Under the pieces are notes generated by a model. It was not told where the DNA came from, ran no database searches, and saw only the letters and a list, made by a program, of their open reading frames with translations. The position numbers were made by a program, and so were the translations under genes. A DNA stretch of 64,000 nucleotides, taken from Gaeumannomyces sp. JS-464. Lineage: Eukaryota; Ascomycota; Sordariomycetes; Magnaporthales; Magnaporthaceae. Positions within the stretch are counted from its first letter, which is position 1. Each line of letters opens with the position of its first letter. Location: contig NGZR01000002.1 in the NCBI GenBank assembly GCA_002197995.1, forward strand, positions 6,634,001 to 6,698,000, read 5' to 3'. This document shows positions 11,772-23,085 of the stretch, piece by piece.

Positions 11772-12316
11772 AACAACAGAGGCCGGCCCGTTCGACTCAA
11801 ACCTCCGGCTCTGCCCCTGGCGCGAGAAGGGAGAGAAAAACAAACTGTAAACAATACACTTGTGTCAATATCATTGGTGGGCAGAAATACCGATAAGGAT
11901 GCAGACAAATAAGTTATTGGGGAGCGACTGAGCGAAGTGAACTCATGCGCCTCTCGACTCCGTCCTCTCCCACGCTGTTCTTCGTTGCGTCCGACGCGCG
12001 CCTGGTTTGTTCTGTCGTGTTGCCTAGTCCCATCCCAGAGTATCAAGCCATTAAAAAAGAGAACATCGCAAAAACGCCATGTTGGAAGCCAAAGAAATCG
12101 CAATCCCGCCCATGCCCCCAAACCCATCATAACTGACATGGCCACATAATCTATATACACGAACAAAAAAAAAAGGAGAAACTCGGGTCTCGTCATATTT
12201 ACAACACAGAAACGGCTGGAGACCACTTTGGGTGTTGCCGTCCCCCGCCCCAAGGGGAAAAACAAGGCGGAAGAGAGGAAAGGGATTATACGTTACAAAG
12301 GTATGACCCCAAACCC

Positions 12317-14797
12317 TCATATCAGGTCGCCAGCAACCCCAGCCAGGAGCGCATGGACGACCATGCTGAGGGTCCAGAAGCCCACCTTCTTGAGGCGACG
12401 CACCCGCGAGTGTTGGTTCTCGACGTCGCGGGCAAAGGCGTCGTAAACCTCGGCGCTGAGGTCATCCATCATGCCACAGTCGTACACGGTCCAGGAGCCG
12501 TCCAGGTCCGAGATACGCTTGACAATGCGGCACGAGATGGGAATGTAGGTGCGCTTGGCGTTGATGTAGGCCACGATGGGCCGCACCAGTGGCTGTTTTA
12601 TGTAGGATATGTCTTGTGTGAAGAGCGGCACTGCCGCCCGCACGTCGTTGAGGTGCACCCGGAGGTCCATGACGAGGTAGCGCGGTGGCTCGTCGTCCGA
12701 GTGTGGCGGGGGAGTCTCGAGCTGACTCGACAGAGTGAATGGGGCGTACTCGCCCGGCGTCGGTTCTGGAACATGGTCGGACGTTGTAAGGTCCGATACG
12801 TGGCCCTTGGAGTCTGTACCGAACACAATTGGTAAAAAGGCGCCCGGGTTTTTGCTCCGGTCGATGCGGAGGTTCTTGTCGAGTATCCTGATATAGCGGT
12901 TCCTTGAGACGGCGTCTTCCATTTTCTCGTAGAATTCGGACACGACTTTGCCGATAGAGCCTTCTTCATCGGCAGGGAACATGAGGTCCGCGACCATATC
13001 GACGTTGCCCTCGTAGATCCAGCCAAAGGGGCCCTGGACGCCCCTGTTGAGATGATCGATCTTGAGACCGTCGATGCGCATCCTGCTAAACTTCTTCCAT
13101 GCGCCGGGCTCGCCCATGTGTTCTGCCGAGTGGCCGTGATCCCCGGTAGGCACGCCATGTATCTGGCGGGGGTGGATGGTGAAGAGAGAGCCGTCGAAAG
13201 AACCCGACATGTGATTTGCGTAGAGGAAGTCGTGGAACAGCCACCGCTTCCGCAGCTGGGGCAGCTCGCACGAGTAGATGCTCACGGGGAAGGGGCGGAA
13301 TCCATTGGGCTGGTGGACCGTCACAAGCAGGTCCTCGAGCTTGAAGTGCTCGATCTCAAAGTCGCCGGGCTGGTGCTCGTGCCGGTAGGACAGGGGGTCC
13401 ATAGGCACGGCAGGCCAGCGAACAGACGTCCGGTCTACCACGCCCCGCACGCCCTTGACCTCGACGTCCTTGAGCAGCCCTGTGCCGTTCCACCACTTGT
13501 AGAACGACAGGGTGACGTTGACTGTATTGATGGTCACGTCAAATTGCGTGTAGTTGCCATCGTCCTCTTCGGTCGCCTGGCTGTCGGCTTGACCCTGCCT
13601 CGCCGCAGCCGCAGCTTCGGCCGCAGCGTTGGTGGACGAGCCTTTTTTTACCGAAGACTTGAGCTGGCCAGGGCGGCGCGAGACGAAGACGTTACGGAAG
13701 GTGATGACGCCATCTTTCCACTTGGGCACGATGGCGGACTCGAACACGACCGTCACACCAGCGGACTTGGTGAGATAGTCACCGACCGACTTGGCCAGGG
13801 TTTCTGTCGGATGCAGAGTTAGTTTACCCAGTATTATGACTGCAAAACACGTGCCAACTTTCTCGTAGCATTCACGCCTCCGCCACACACACACATAGAG
13901 AGAACTTACCTTGGGCGAGAACAGTATTGACGAGCAAAATAATGAGGGAGAAGAAGGTGGTAGTTCCAACCAGAATCCACATCAAGTTCCCAAGCATAAA
14001 CCATGAGACGAAGGCGCCCCACTCGTCTGCATTATACGGCCGCATGCTTCTGATGGACAACCATTTGAACCGGACCTTGAGCCGCTGCCAAAAGCCGTTT
14101 GCGGCCGCCAGGAGCTCCTCCTTGGTCGGCCGATGCGGCATCTTTGGCAGATGCGGTAGATGGAGATATTTGGACATGGAGTCTGTCAACGACTCCGGCC
14201 CATGCGGTGATGGTGGTGGTATTGGCGGCTCGCGCTGCCCTAGGGCGTCAGGCCTATTTGGTTGGACTGTAGCGGCGGGATTGGTATCATTGCTGGTACG
14301 AGGTTCAGGTCTTCCTGGGCTTGTCGCGGAGACGCCGGCAGAGTCCTTTGCGCTGGCGTCTTGGGTGCCCTGGCCCGCCGCGCCCTGCTTGCGGCCCGTA
14401 TGGACCCCGCGTCTCCATGCTTGCGCGCGGCCGCAAGCGTAATGTTGTGCCCGGGCCTGGACCAGGTGGGGGGCCCAAGAAGAGCAGCGTCGGCGGCTGC
14501 CGTGCAGGATGCGACCACGGTCTGGGTCGGAGAGGAGGACGGGCTGCTCAGGCCGAGGAGCAGCAGGCTGCCCGACGTGCAGCTGCGGCGGACGTTGCCG
14601 GGAGCGAACCTGGCCGAGGAGTGGAAGGGGTTGGTGGTGCTGGCCGTGTGGGGTGATGCGCGGCCGGCGCACGACAGCAGAGAAAGGGGCTGCTGCCTCG
14701 CGCGCGCCGGGGGCCTCCCGAGAGCTGCAGCGGCCGAGTCCCGGACGGCGGCCCAGAGCTGGCGGCCCAGCTGGGAACTCGGGGTGCTAGGCGGCAT
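12317..14797 (-). CDS. MDM31: Mdm31/Mdm32 mitochondrial inner-membrane morphology protein
   Basis: Inner mitochondrial membrane protein needed for mitochondrial shape, distribution and nucleoid stability. Exon 1 is 13910-14797, the intron 13804-13909 (GTAAGT...CAG, containing a CA repeat) and exon 2 is 12317-13803. The N-terminus (MPPSTPSSQLGRQLW, Arg/Ala/Ser-rich) looks like a mitochondrial presequence. Mid-protein reads YLHLPHLPKMPHRPTKEELL, then a first membrane span (FVSWFMLGNLMWILVG). The large Mdm31 core follows the intron (YTQFDVTINTVNVTLSFYKWWNGTGLLKDV), and a second span lies at the extreme C-terminus. Exon 1 is 888 nt where 889 is needed, so one base is missing between about 14240 and 14500; corrected length is 791 residues. 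An unseen intron there is the alternative. It shares a 623-bp divergent promoter with PNO1. Confidence 0.88.
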
Positions 14798-14867
14798 GGT
14801 GGTCGCGGGGGCTCTTCATGTTGAATGAGACGAGGTGGGAAATAAACGGCGCCGCTCTGTTTTAATC

Positions 14868-14899
<32 letters not shown>

Positions 14900-15420
14900 C
14901 GGGGCCCGCGCTCTCGTGGGTTTGAGTCACTCGAGCTTGGGTGGTATCGTGCCGTTCGACCGTCCTTGTTGTGCCTGTCTCCCCCTCATGCGAGACGAGC
15001 GAATGGGCCGTTGCTGCTCGCCAGAAGGCTTTTTTTCTGCCCGCATGAAGGCCTTGATTTATTCGATGATGCGCTTTTACTTGCCGGGGTACCTTGCTGA
15101 GATCGCTCACTCCCCCGGTTGGTGGGCCCAGCCACCCGCCCGCTCCACACACCGCCGGCTATCGATAAAAAACTGGGCGAAGGTGGGGAGCGCGGGCGAA
15201 TGAAATTAAAATTTTGGAGGGGCGGCGCACCGAAATCCGCAATGGTGGCAGGAAATTCTCACGACCATCTCTGGAACCAAGAAAGTCGCATGCTCTAATC
15301 CCCACGAACGATACTCCTTGGGAACAACGACCTATTCTCGACAGATTTCCGACGATAACCACGACCGAAATTGAACACGCCGAGCGACCCCCGCAACCCC
15401 CACCGAAGGAGAAAAAAAAA
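14798..15420. promoter_or_regulatory. Divergent promoter MDM31 / PNO1
   Basis: A 623-bp region between the two start codons, which must drive a mitochondrial gene leftward and a ribosome-biogenesis gene rightward. It contains the CAG microsatellite at 14871-14899 and an A-rich stretch immediately before the PNO1 ATG. I see no clear TATA box. Confidence 0.55.
14871..14899 (+). repeat. CAG trinucleotide microsatellite in a promoter
   Basis: About nine CAG units followed by CAC. It is non-coding: it lies 74 bases upstream of the MDM31 start codon, probably within its 5' UTR, and reads as CTG on the MDM31 sense strand. Such tracts vary in length between isolates. Confidence 0.9.
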
Positions 15421-16599
15421 ATGCCCGCGCCGACAGCGGTCAAGGCCCCAGTGGCCGACGAGGTCTCTGCGGCGCCCCGCCCGTGATGGACGTGGACGCG
15501 GCCCTACCCTCGGCAGACGGCTCAGAGCAGGAAGAGGAGGAGTTCATGCTGGGCACGGCCGAGGGCGACATCCTGGTCCCGGCCGAGACGATAGCGGCGC
15601 CGGCCGAGCAAGGGGGCGACATGGCCATCGACGAGGAGTCGCGGCCCAGGTTCGCGCCGGCGCGGGACGCCGAGCCGCTCGCGCGCCACGAGACCAGGAA
15701 GGTGCCCGTGCCGCCGCACCGCATGACGCCGCTCAAGGCCAACTGGCCGCAGATCTACGAGCCGCTGGTCAAGCACCTGAAGCTGCAGGTGTAAGTGCCT
15801 TTTTTCTTGGTGGAAAAATGGGGCGAGGGGCGGGACGGTGTCGGGATTTGAAATGGATGGAATGTGAAAGCGGCATCATGGGGGCTGTTCTCATCGGTAG
15901 CGGCTGACCGAACGGCCTGGACCACCTAGGCGCATGAACATCAAGTCCAAAACGGTAGAGATGCGGTCGTCACAGAGCACCACGGAAGCTGGCGCACTCC
16001 AAAAGGGCGGTAAGTTGTTGTCTGCGCACTACCCGATGCCTTGTATCTGCGTTGCGGAGCAATACTGATCCATTGCGACTTCCAGAGGACTTTGTCAAGG
16101 CTTTCACGCTCGGGTTTGACGTCCAGGACGCCATTGCCCTGATCAGGGTGCCAGAGCTATACATTCAGACCTTTGAGAGTATGTTCTGCACCGCACCGCC
16201 TTATGTCAATCCCGGTCGATGAGCCACGAGAAACTGACAAGCCACGCCCGCAAATGATAGTCAAGGACGTCAAGTCGCTCACGGGCGACCACCTTGCGCG
16301 GGGTGTTGGCCGCATCGCCGGCAAGGACGGAAAGACCAAGTTTGCCATCGAGAACGCTTCGAGGACGAGAATCGTTCTGGCGGACAGCAAGGTATGTGAC
16401 AAAATAAATACTCCATCTATGAGCGCGAAGAGTCCTTTGAGGCACTAACTTTGGTGTTTTCTAGATCCACATTCTGGGGAGCTTCAAGAACGTCAGGATG
16501 GCCCAGGAGAGCATCGTAGACCTGATTCTCGGAAAGCCGCCCAGCAAAGTTTACGGCAACCTCCGGGCCATCAGCGCCCGGATGAAGGAGAGGTTTTGA
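15421..16599 (+). CDS. PNO1: Pno1/Dim2 KH-domain pre-rRNA processing factor
   Basis: Nuclear/nucleolar partner of the Nob1 nuclease, required for 18S rRNA 3'-end maturation and 40S assembly. Exons: 15421-15790, 15930-16009, 16086-16178, 16261-16391 and 16465-16599, all GT-AG. The acidic N-terminus leads to [20 protein letters not shown], then [33 protein letters not shown], and the C-terminal KH segment with [19 protein letters not shown] and [12 protein letters not shown]. From ATG 15421 the first exon is one base short (a stop follows APRP near 15482); adding a base gives 269 residues in perfect phase. The alternative is a start at ATG 15486, which needs no correction but loses a typical MPAPTA-type N-terminus. 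Confidence 0.93.
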
Positions 16600-17079
16600 G
16601 TGGCGGTGTGTGTTGGAAAAAGATAAGGGGTGCGGAAAAGCAACTGCATGGGAAGAGGGCGTACAGGGCGTTCCGGTTTGGCATTCATTTGTCCTAGGAT
16701 TTTTTTTCTTGCAGATTTATTTCTCATGCATCCATTTAGTGACAGCGTATCATGCCGGCCTGTATTGGTGTAACGATCCTATGACGAGAAATAGAAAGAC
16801 TTGTTCAAATGCAGTCCCAGATGCGAGCCGGAAGACCGAACAATGTGCAGACATGTAATCCAGCGCGAAGGAGTTCAGGGGTATCATCTTGCAAATGCGC
16901 CACAGTATGCCTAGTAATGAATAACAAGAGGAAGCGCCCCGTTTGAATTCCCTCATCGTAACAATCGTGATGAAACAAGGCGAAAAGATGAGCGTTGCAG
17001 TTCTTGGGGAAAACAAAACGCAGCGTAAAGTGACGGAGCCCGCTGGCCATCGCTGCGGCCTACTCCGACGTCCTACAGC
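16600..17079. terminator. Convergent 3' region of PNO1 and the Rad60-like gene
   Basis: A 480-bp space between two converging stop codons, moderately AT-rich. It presumably contains both 3' UTRs and polyadenylation sites. No coding content seen. Confidence 0.4.
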
Positions 17080-18755
17080 TCACCTGACGTAGACCTCTAC
17101 CGTGTCTTTGTCCTCGATGTCGGCCTCCTCGATGGTGGTTTCTCCATCGAGCTTGTCGCCGTCCCAGCGGATCTCGATCTGCTTGTCGACGCCGATCTGC
17201 CTGCATGTACGGAAGGCCAATATCAGGTCTGCGATCGTGTCCGTCGGGGCAACCGACGTCTTGACCGGCTCGTGGTCTTTGGACTTCATGATGATGCGCA
17301 TCCTGTTGTTTCTGGCGGGCTGTTCGGGCTCCGCCGTGCCGTTGGCGGCCTCAGCCTCGGCGCCGGCCGCTTCGTCCTCGTCGTCCGAGACGGGCTCGCC
17401 CAGCTCGCGGCGGTACTTCTTCTTCTGCTGCCTGGACCAAGCCTCGTAGCCCTCCTCGGTCCAGACCTCGAAGTGCAGCGCGCCGCCCTCAGTATACCCA
17501 TCGCTCTCCTCCTCACGCACGCGGCGCATCCCAACAGCGTCAGGCGTGGTGGTGCGGCGCAAGAAGCCGTTCTCATCGGGTATGACGCCCAGTGACATGA
17601 TGGTGTTCTGGTTGAACAACTTGCGGCCCTTCCATGTGAAGAAGAGGGACTCCCTCTCGGCGGGGTGAGGGGCCGGCCGCGGGACGGCGCGTGGACCTCG
17701 ACGCAGTCGCGGACGGCCTTGATGTTGCCCGACACGCGGCGCTTGAACGAGATGGGCTTCATTTCGGGCCCGCCCAGGCGCGACGTCACGATGATGGTGA
17801 CGACGCGGTCCTCAATCGGCACGGGTCCGCCCGCGGCGGCAGTCGCCTCCTTGGCGGCCGCCGCCTTCTTTTGGGCGGCCCGGCGCTCCTCTGCCTGGAG
17901 GACGAAGTGTGCAAACTGGTCCTCTTCGGGCTCCGTGGCCGGCGGGATCTCTTCGATATCGTCGTCTGATTCTGCCGGCTTTTTGCGGACGGCGGCCTTG
18001 GTGCCGTCATCCGAGTCATCGAGCTTGATCGTCGGAGTTACGCCATTTCCTAGTGCGCCGCTTGACCCGACACCCCCGCGTGGAGTAGGAAGCGGTCGCT
18101 GGCGATTGATTACGACGTCGTCTTCTGAGTCGTCGAGTTCTATCGCATGGCTGCTAGAGAACGAGCCTTTCGTGGGCGTCGTCAGAATGTACGGCGCGGC
18201 GAGCCCCTTCCCCTTGTCGAGTCGTGTGCTCGAATCTCTTGTGCGGGATTCGGTATGGGTTCGGTTTCGCTTGCTCGATGGTGGGGTGATCGGCCGGCCG
18301 TGGCTACTACTGTTTCGGGAAACAAACCCCGTCAGATGGGCATGCTCGCGAGCCGGACAGGATTCGGGGTGGGCCTAGGATTCTCACCTCGTGCGGCGCT
18401 TGCGACCACTGGAGCGAGGCGAGGCATTGTACAGGTCATCATCCGAATCTTCAGCCTTGTCGCGTTTTTGGCGCTTGCTCTCGTGCGCCTCAGAAGCAGA
18501 TCGATCTAGTGATTTCCTCAGCTCCGCTTCCCTCTCCTCGTCCTGGTCCCTGAGGATGACAGGGAAGAAGTGCTTCGACTGCTTGAACAGCGCCAAATCC
18601 TCGTCATCCTTCTCAACGGCGGGACTGTTCGCGTCGGGAACGGCGGGCGTGGGCTGGGTTTTGGGGGCCAACTTGGCTTGGCGTTTGAACAAGGGCTTCT
18701 TCGGCTTCGCCTTGGGCAGCTGGTTTGCTGCAAATAGATCGTCGGCCAGATCCAT
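17080..18755 (-). CDS. rad60: Rad60/Esc2-type SUMO-like-domain protein
   Basis: Genome-stability factor of the RENi (Rad60-Esc2-NIP45) family, which acts with SUMO and Smc5/6 in the nucleus. Exon 1 18388-18755, intron 18310-18387, exon 2 17080-18309. The N-terminal half is charged and disordered (ADDLFAANQLPKAKPKKPLF; Asp/Glu clusters typical of SUMO-interacting stretches). First SUMO-like domain: RVVTIIVTSRLGGPEMKPIS onward to LFFTWKGRKLFNQNTIMSLG. A charged linker follows (EVWTEEGYEAWSRQQKKKYR), then the second SUMO-like domain from MRIIMKSKDHEPVKTSV to the terminal TVEVYVR. Exon 2 is one base short, with the frame changing near 17655-17680 in a C/G-rich run; corrected length is 532 residues. 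Rad60 or Esc2 is the right family; which name applies in this lineage I cannot say. Confidence 0.8.
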
Positions 18756-19605
18756 AGCGTATGCAAATGCGATATCACTGCGGCGCGTGCGAGTAGTAGC
18801 GAGAGTCCGTGATCCGCAGTGATGGAATAAGACGGCCGAGACGGCGAGGTTGGGCAGGCGCAAGCGCTGGAGACAGCCAGGCTAGGCTGACCGATTTCGA
18901 GCGACGATGGAGGCGACGAGGGGCAACTAGAACCTTGGGAACGCGAGAAAGTAGGTTTTCCAGGTACACAATGGATTTCAGTCGGCAGCAATACTCCTTT
19001 ACCGTCAACAGCGCCTTGAGCAACTCAATCTCCCGCTAGGAGCCAAAATTGGTAGTGTCGTGTCAGCGCAAGAGCGGGCGACCGGACGGCGTCATCCATA
19101 CTAATGCGATGTGTCAACCGAGGACAAAGGAGCAAAAGAAAACGGACTCCCGCGCGATTGATTGACCAACCAACCGCTGGGTTAGGTTCCCTCCTGTCAG
19201 ACGCCAGGCCCCCATGGATTGCAAGGACCGTCCCTGCTGAAGGGGCAGCTCTGCGATGCGGACCCACTCTTTTGCCGAGGCACGATGTTGATCTGGGGAG
19301 CGCGGACCGATATCTCTCCTCAGCCAATTCCCAGGAGCCAGACAAGTCCATCTGCCAGTCGTGCAACCTATCGCCAGCCGGACCGTTGCATCCGAAGGGT
19401 TTGCAGGCTCGGATCTCACGGCGAAGAGAAAAAAAATACCCTTTAAATTGGCGCTTAAACCAGACCTTATAAATAATAAATACGGGCTGCGACTGTCTAC
19501 AGAGTAGTCCCATCTGCGCTCACTCTAACTCACCTCGGCACGCAACAGACCACCATCCCATCCATCTCACTTCCGACCTCCACGCCGCGGGTCGCTGTTT
19601 TCAAA
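18756..19605. promoter_or_regulatory. Divergent promoter rad60-like / SPS19-like with fatty-acid-type motifs
   Basis: An 850-bp divergent promoter. Three copies of the CCTCGG/CCGAGG hexamer occur at 19118-19123, 19275-19280 and 19533-19538. This is the known target of FarA/FarB-type Zn2Cys6 activators of fatty-acid catabolism in filamentous ascomycetes. A TATA box, TATAAATA, lies at 19468-19475, 131 bases before the SPS19-like ATG. The arrangement suggests lipid induction of the rightward gene. No binding was tested. Confidence 0.55.
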
Positions 19606-20759
19606 ATGACTTCCCCTAAACCCGACTTTTTGAGCAGTGTCTGGAAAGAGGGCATCTTTAGTAAGAACACCCACAAATCTCATTCCATGATCCGTCTCCA
19701 TCCTGGCTTAGCACGCTAACCTCCATCCAGACAACCGCGTCGCATTCGTGACCGGAGGTGCCGGCGATATCTGCGGCGCCCAGACGAGGGCGCTTGTGTA
19801 CCTGGGAGCCGATGCCTGTATTATCGGCCGCAACGTCGAGAAGACGGAGAAGGCGGCCAAGGAGATTGCAAAGGTCCGCAAAGGCGCCAAAGTCATCGGG
19901 ATTGGAGCCGTCGACGTCCGCAATGTTGGTCTTACCTTGGCTTGGCTGCCGCCCCCTGGATCCGAGGCTGGTGGTGATGCTGACACTCTTCCAGTTCGAC
20001 GACCTGACACGCGCCGCCGATCGTTGCGTCGCTGAGCTGGGAGCCATTGACTTTGTCATGTAGGTTGCGCCAACATATTTGACGGCAAGAAAACATGCAC
20101 TGACTGTCCAACCCCAGCGCCGGAGCCGCGGGCAATTTCGTCGCGCCCATCTCGGGCCTCAGCCCCAACGGCTTCAAGTCGGTCATCGACATCGACACCA
20201 TCGGCACCTTCAACACGGTCAAGGCGACGATGCCGCACCTGACGGCGTCGGCGGCGCGCAACCCGAACCCGAGCCCGACGGGCCAGACGGGCGGCCGCAT
20301 CCTCTACGTCTCGGCCACGTTCCACTACACGGGCCTGCCCTTCCAGGCGCACGTGTCGGCCGCCAAGGCCGGCGTCGACTCCATCATGGGCTCGGTCGCG
20401 CTCGAGTACGGCCCGCTGGGCGTGACGAGCAACTGCATCGCGCCCGGCGCCATCGAGGGCACCGAGGGCATGGAGCGGCTTGCCAGCTCCGCCGTCAACG
20501 CCAAGGAGCGCTCCGAGGGCATCCCGTCGGGCCGCTGGGGCACCATGCGCGACATCGGCGACGCCACCGTCTACTTGTTCAGCGAGGCCGGCAACTACGT
20601 CAACGGCCACGTCCTCGTCGTCGACGGCGCCGCCTGGAGGAGGCAGTCGGGCTCCATGGGGTCGGCCTGGACCCCGGCGCAAAGTATCCGGACTTCATCC
20701 TCAGCGGCGAGGTCTCGCGCCATGTCAAGTCGGGCAAGAAGGAGAAGGCGAGGCTGTGA
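19606..20759 (+). CDS. SPS19: Peroxisomal 2,4-dienoyl-CoA reductase (SDR family)
   Basis: NADPH-dependent reductase that removes 2,4-double bonds of unsaturated acyl-CoAs so that peroxisomal beta-oxidation can proceed. Exons: 19606-19660, 19731-19924, 19995-20059 and 20118-20759. The cofactor motif is AFVTGGAGDICG, the form seen in dienoyl-CoA reductases rather than the plain SDR TGxxxGxG, followed by CIIGRNVEKTEKAAKEI. The catalytic-lysine segment is QAHVSAAKAGVDSIMG, and SNCIAPGAIEGTEGMERL follows. Near 20658-20662 a G run (ATGGGG) is one base short. The literal frame drifts to a random C-terminus at 20841, but the corrected frame ends VKSGKKEKARL, a canonical PTS1 (ARL). Corrected length is 318 residues with all phases closing. 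The second donor (GTTGGT) is weak but required by phase. Confidence 0.9.
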
Positions 20760-21555
20760 GTTGTTGTGGATATCGCAGGTTCAGATGTGGTTTGAATCAG
20801 CGTTTAGGCGTAAGAGCATGTCTCGCTTTATATACTTATAGTGGGCTTTTTTTTTGTTACCCTTGGGAATCACATGAGCCTGTGGCCTTGCTAGATTCGC
20901 ATCTCCTTAGCTTTCAACCTCCAACAAATGTCGCACCAATCCATCGGACATGGCCGCTCGTGGTTTCTCCAGCCAAGTCGTGCCAGGCGAATTCGCATGG
21001 CAATGGTGCGATCAGAGCCAATGCAGGAGCAGAAACCGACATGCAGGGCCGATAATGGGGTGCAGCCCCATTCGTCGTTGATTGGCCTGATACACCAGAC
21101 AACCTCCTCGGAGAAGCTCTCAAGACGAGCCCAGAAAAAAAGCGAAGATCGGGAGTGCAGCCCGCCGTCTAACCCGCTTCTGCACCCGGCGAGCTCCACC
21201 ACTTGGAGCAGCAGCCGCTCCGCTTCCCCCGCTCCGGCACCGCTAGGGAGTGGTCCTGGTGGAGAGTCTGTCAGCACCCGCATGCGCACCAAGATAGCCA
21301 GGCGTTGACTAACTAACCATGATAACCAAAGGCGCGTCATTTTATTTAACGGGCCGACGAGTCCCCTCACCGTGAAGTTTTATGACCGGGAGAGCAGCGT
21401 TCTCTGCGAATCGCCCCAGGCGCAGTCCCAGACCAAGGCATCCTGTCTGATCTGCCACATCTTCCCTCGCAAGTATCTCGCGATACCTGCCCTGACCAGA
21501 AGCACCAAGGATCAACCCCCACCTTGAAACCTTCTGCCCACCACCCCACGCGGCC
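20760..21555. other. Intergenic, SPS19-like 3' / phosphatase-like 5'
   Basis: About 800 bp without a supported gene. It holds the 3' UTR of the dienoyl-CoA reductase gene and the promoter of the phosphatase-like gene. Short C-rich stretches precede the ATG at 21556, and no TATA box is evident. Confidence 0.4.
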
Positions 21556-23085
21556 ATGAACAGCCTCGTCAAGACGGGCCTCCTGGCCGCCGCCCTCCTG
21601 GCACCGCCCTCGGCCTCCGAGACGGTCCTGGGCGTGTACGTGCTGCACCGGCACGGCGACCGCACCTCCAAGTCGACGCCGCCGACGCGCTTGACGGCCC
21701 TCGGGGCGGACCAGGTGTTCCGGTCGGGCCAGCACATGCGGTCGCTGTACGTGGCGGCCAACGCCACCAGCCGCGTCGCCGGCCTGTCGCCCGACGTGCT
21801 CTCGGCGCCGCAGCTCACCCTCGTCAGCCCCGTCGACGCGGTGCTGCAGAACAGCGCCCAGGTCTTCGCCCAGGCCCTGTACCCGCCCACGCCCGCGGCC
21901 GCCGAGACGCTGGCCGACGGCTCCGAGGCGCGGCCGCCGCTGGGCGGCTACCAATACTTCCCCGTCGAGGCCGTCACCTCGGCCGCGACCGCCAGCGGCG
22001 CCGAGGACAATACGTGGCTGCAGGGCGGGAGCGGCTGCGGCAGGGCTGTCGTCAGCTCCAACAGCTACTTCTCCAGCGCCGAGTATCTGGCCACGCTGGA
22101 GAGCACCCGCGGCTTCTACCGGGACCTGATGCCTGCCATCAACCGCACCTTCAAGACCGACGCTGCCAACTTCAAGAACGGCTACGCGAGTGAGTCCTCT
22201 CCCCAACCCTAAATACCCTAATACCCTAGTAACTCGCAGCACTAACCCCGCAAAAACCCAAAAGTCTACGACCTCATCAACGTCGCCCAAATCCACAACG
22301 CCAGCTACCCTGGCAAGTCCCTCATCACCCCAGATGTCCTGCACCAGCTCTCGACCCGCGCGGACCAGCACGAGTGGGGGCTCGCCTTCAACGCCTCGGA
22401 GCCGGTGCGCGCCATCGCCGGCGCCGTGCTGGCCGGCCAGGTCCTGCGCGCCCTCAACGCCACGCTCGCCCGCCCTTCCAGCGGCGCCGCCCCGCTCCTC
22501 AACGTCCAGTTCGGCGCCTACGCCACCTTCGCCTCCTTCTTCGGCCTGGCGCGGCTGCACGAGCTGAGCCCGGACTTTACGGGCGTCGTGCGCTACGCGA
22601 GCAGCCTCGTCTTTGAGCTCGTCACCAACTCAACCGCCAGCTCCACCGCCCCCTCCCCCGGAAGCCGGGACGACGTGGCCGTCCGCTTCCGCTTCGCAAA
22701 CGGCACCGCCTCCCCCGCCAACCCGCTGGCGCCCTACCCGCTCTTCGGCGCCGCCGACGCCACCATGCCCTGGCCCGTGTTCGCGCGCGAGATGGGCCGC
22801 ATCGCCATCGCCGACACGGCACACTGGTGCGACGTCTGCGGCAGCACCGCGGGCGCCTGCGCCGGGTCCGGGTCCGGGGCGGGGCCCAGCGCCCAGGGAG
22901 GCGGTGGCGGCAGCGGCGGCAGCGGCATCTCGCTCCCCGTGGCGGGCGTCATCGGCGCGCTCGTCACGCTCGTCGTCATCCTCGGCGTCCAGGGGCTGGT
23001 AATGGTCTTTGCGGGACTGCGCGTCGTCAAGAAGGGCGCGGCGTCCGGCGTCAAGGGTACTTCGGGCAGCAAGGCGATGGCCTAG
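21556..23085 (+). CDS. Histidine-phosphatase-like secretory membrane protein
   Basis: Histidine acid phosphatase clade-2 protein anchored in the membrane. Exons 21556-22189 and 22265-23085 close without correction, 484 residues. A signal peptide (MNSLVKTGLLAAALLAPPSA) precedes the hallmark VLHRHGDRTSK, the RHG phospho-histidine motif. The luminal domain is rich in N-glycosylation sequons (NATS, NRTF, NATL, NSTA). Where classical members carry the C-terminal HD proton donor, the aligned strand here appears to read NVQFGAYATFASFFG, with no HD. A cysteine pair (CDVCGS), a Gly/Ser linker and one transmembrane helix (GVIGALVTLVVILGVQGLVM) end in a short basic cytosolic tail. Activity is therefore uncertain: it could be a divergent phosphatase or a pseudo-enzyme. 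Confidence 0.8.

Larger units (their letters stand above)
7738..12316. other. 4.6-kb gene-poor region with repeats
   Basis: No gene can be supported in this stretch. It carries the 57-base poly-G tract, a GC/AC microsatellite and a weak small open frame at 8347-8619 (minus), listed separately. Other open frames are short and lack codon bias or domain motifs. Confidence 0.5.

Noticed and set aside
15486..16599. PNO1 beginning at the internal ATG 15486
   Set aside because: Possible and needs no correction, but the upstream MPAPTA-type start is what I expect of the family and a one-base loss explains it, as at many other sites here; kept only as an alternative.
20056..20682. Antisense frame over the dienoyl-CoA reductase gene
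   Set aside because: Shadow of GC-rich coding sequence; no motif.
21367..22560. 397-residue antisense frame over the phosphatase-like gene
   Set aside because: Arg/Gly/Glu/Val-rich shadow; sense strand has signal peptide, RHG motif and intron.
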